From: Dehalococcoidia bacterium | Lineage (GTDB): Bacteria > Chloroflexota > Dehalococcoidia > DSTF01 > JALHUB01 | Direction of reading: 5' to 3' | Length of the DNA: 5,027 bases | Assembly (NCBI GenBank): GCA_022865685.1 | Contig: JALHUB010000300.1 | Coordinates: 1-5,027, forward strand | In this document: positions 4,997 to 5,027 of the stretch, in pieces | Numbering within the stretch: position 1 is the first letter of the stretch | How the letters are laid out: every line of letters begins with the position of its first letter | Program-made: the position numbers and the translations under genes | The notes under the pieces: generated by a model | Databases searched by the model: none | What the model saw: the letters and a program-made list of their open reading frames with translations, nothing else | What the model was told of the DNA's origin: nothing

Positions 4997-5014
4997 CCCT
5001 CAGAATGTCAATTA
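4871..5014. repeat. 144-bp tandem repeat, second full unit
   Basis: Second complete unit; palindromes at 4943-4962 and 4984-5003, both perfect. Between units the palindromic 87 nt differ at 4 positions, while the 57-nt FHA-like segment differs at 7, so the palindromic part is more uniform. The unit length is a multiple of three, so reading frames are kept from unit to unit. Confidence 0.85.
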
Positions 5015-5027
5015 CTACGAAGACACC
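5015..5027. repeat. Start of a third 144-bp unit, cut by the window edge
   Basis: CTACGAAGACACC matches the first 13 nt of the preceding unit with one difference, exactly 144 nt later. On the minus strand it gives Val-Ser-Ser-stop, the same end as the other copies, so the array continues past the window. Confidence 0.7.

Noticed and set aside
4727..5027. CRISPR array
   Set aside because: The repeats are 144 bp head to tail with no variable spacers, so this is a tandem duplication.

Overview
The window carries the start of a tight adherence (Tad/Flp) pilus operon, read entirely from the minus strand (right to left). In transcription order it encodes: a Flp-type pilin (3695-3916), a TadE-like pseudopilin (3140-3616), a TadG-like protein interrupted by an in-frame amber codon (2385-3143 and 1827-2357), a CpaB/RcpC-type secretin-associated protein (970-1812), and a CpaE/TadZ-type protein with a receiver domain and a MinD-like ATPase that runs off the left edge (1-960). 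The genes are tightly packed: a 4-nt ATGA overlap between tadE and tadG, 14 nt before cpaB, and 9 nt before cpaE with the Shine-Dalgarno overlapping the cpaB stop. In other Tad loci cpaF/tadA, tadB and tadC usually come next, beyond position 1.

The organism is not certain. High G+C content, the Flp sequence style (RGQDVIEYAMLGGLI), the stand-alone TadG with a long Cys/Asp-rich ectodomain and the CpaE architecture suggest a Chloroflexota (Dehalococcoidia-like) or other high-G+C environmental bacterium. This is inference from protein style, not a database match.

About 1.1 kb upstream of flp (3917-5027) holds no convincing full-length gene. It contains a good sigma70-like promoter on the minus strand (TTGACA, 17 nt, TAAAGT; 4378-4406). 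That would give a leader of about 450 nt with several predicted hairpins and a possible 32-codon leader peptide whose stop overlaps the flp start. Farther right is a block of hairpins (4526-4691) and then a tandem array of exactly 144-bp units (4727 to beyond the window edge). Each unit combines palindromic elements with a minus-strand peptide (GDEIVIGPHRLRFEAVS, then stop) that looks like the C-terminal tail of an FHA domain.

The two points most worth following up are the amber codon that splits the TadG-like gene while both halves keep the same frame, and the 144-bp palindrome plus FHA-tail array. No complete new defence or mobile system is visible.
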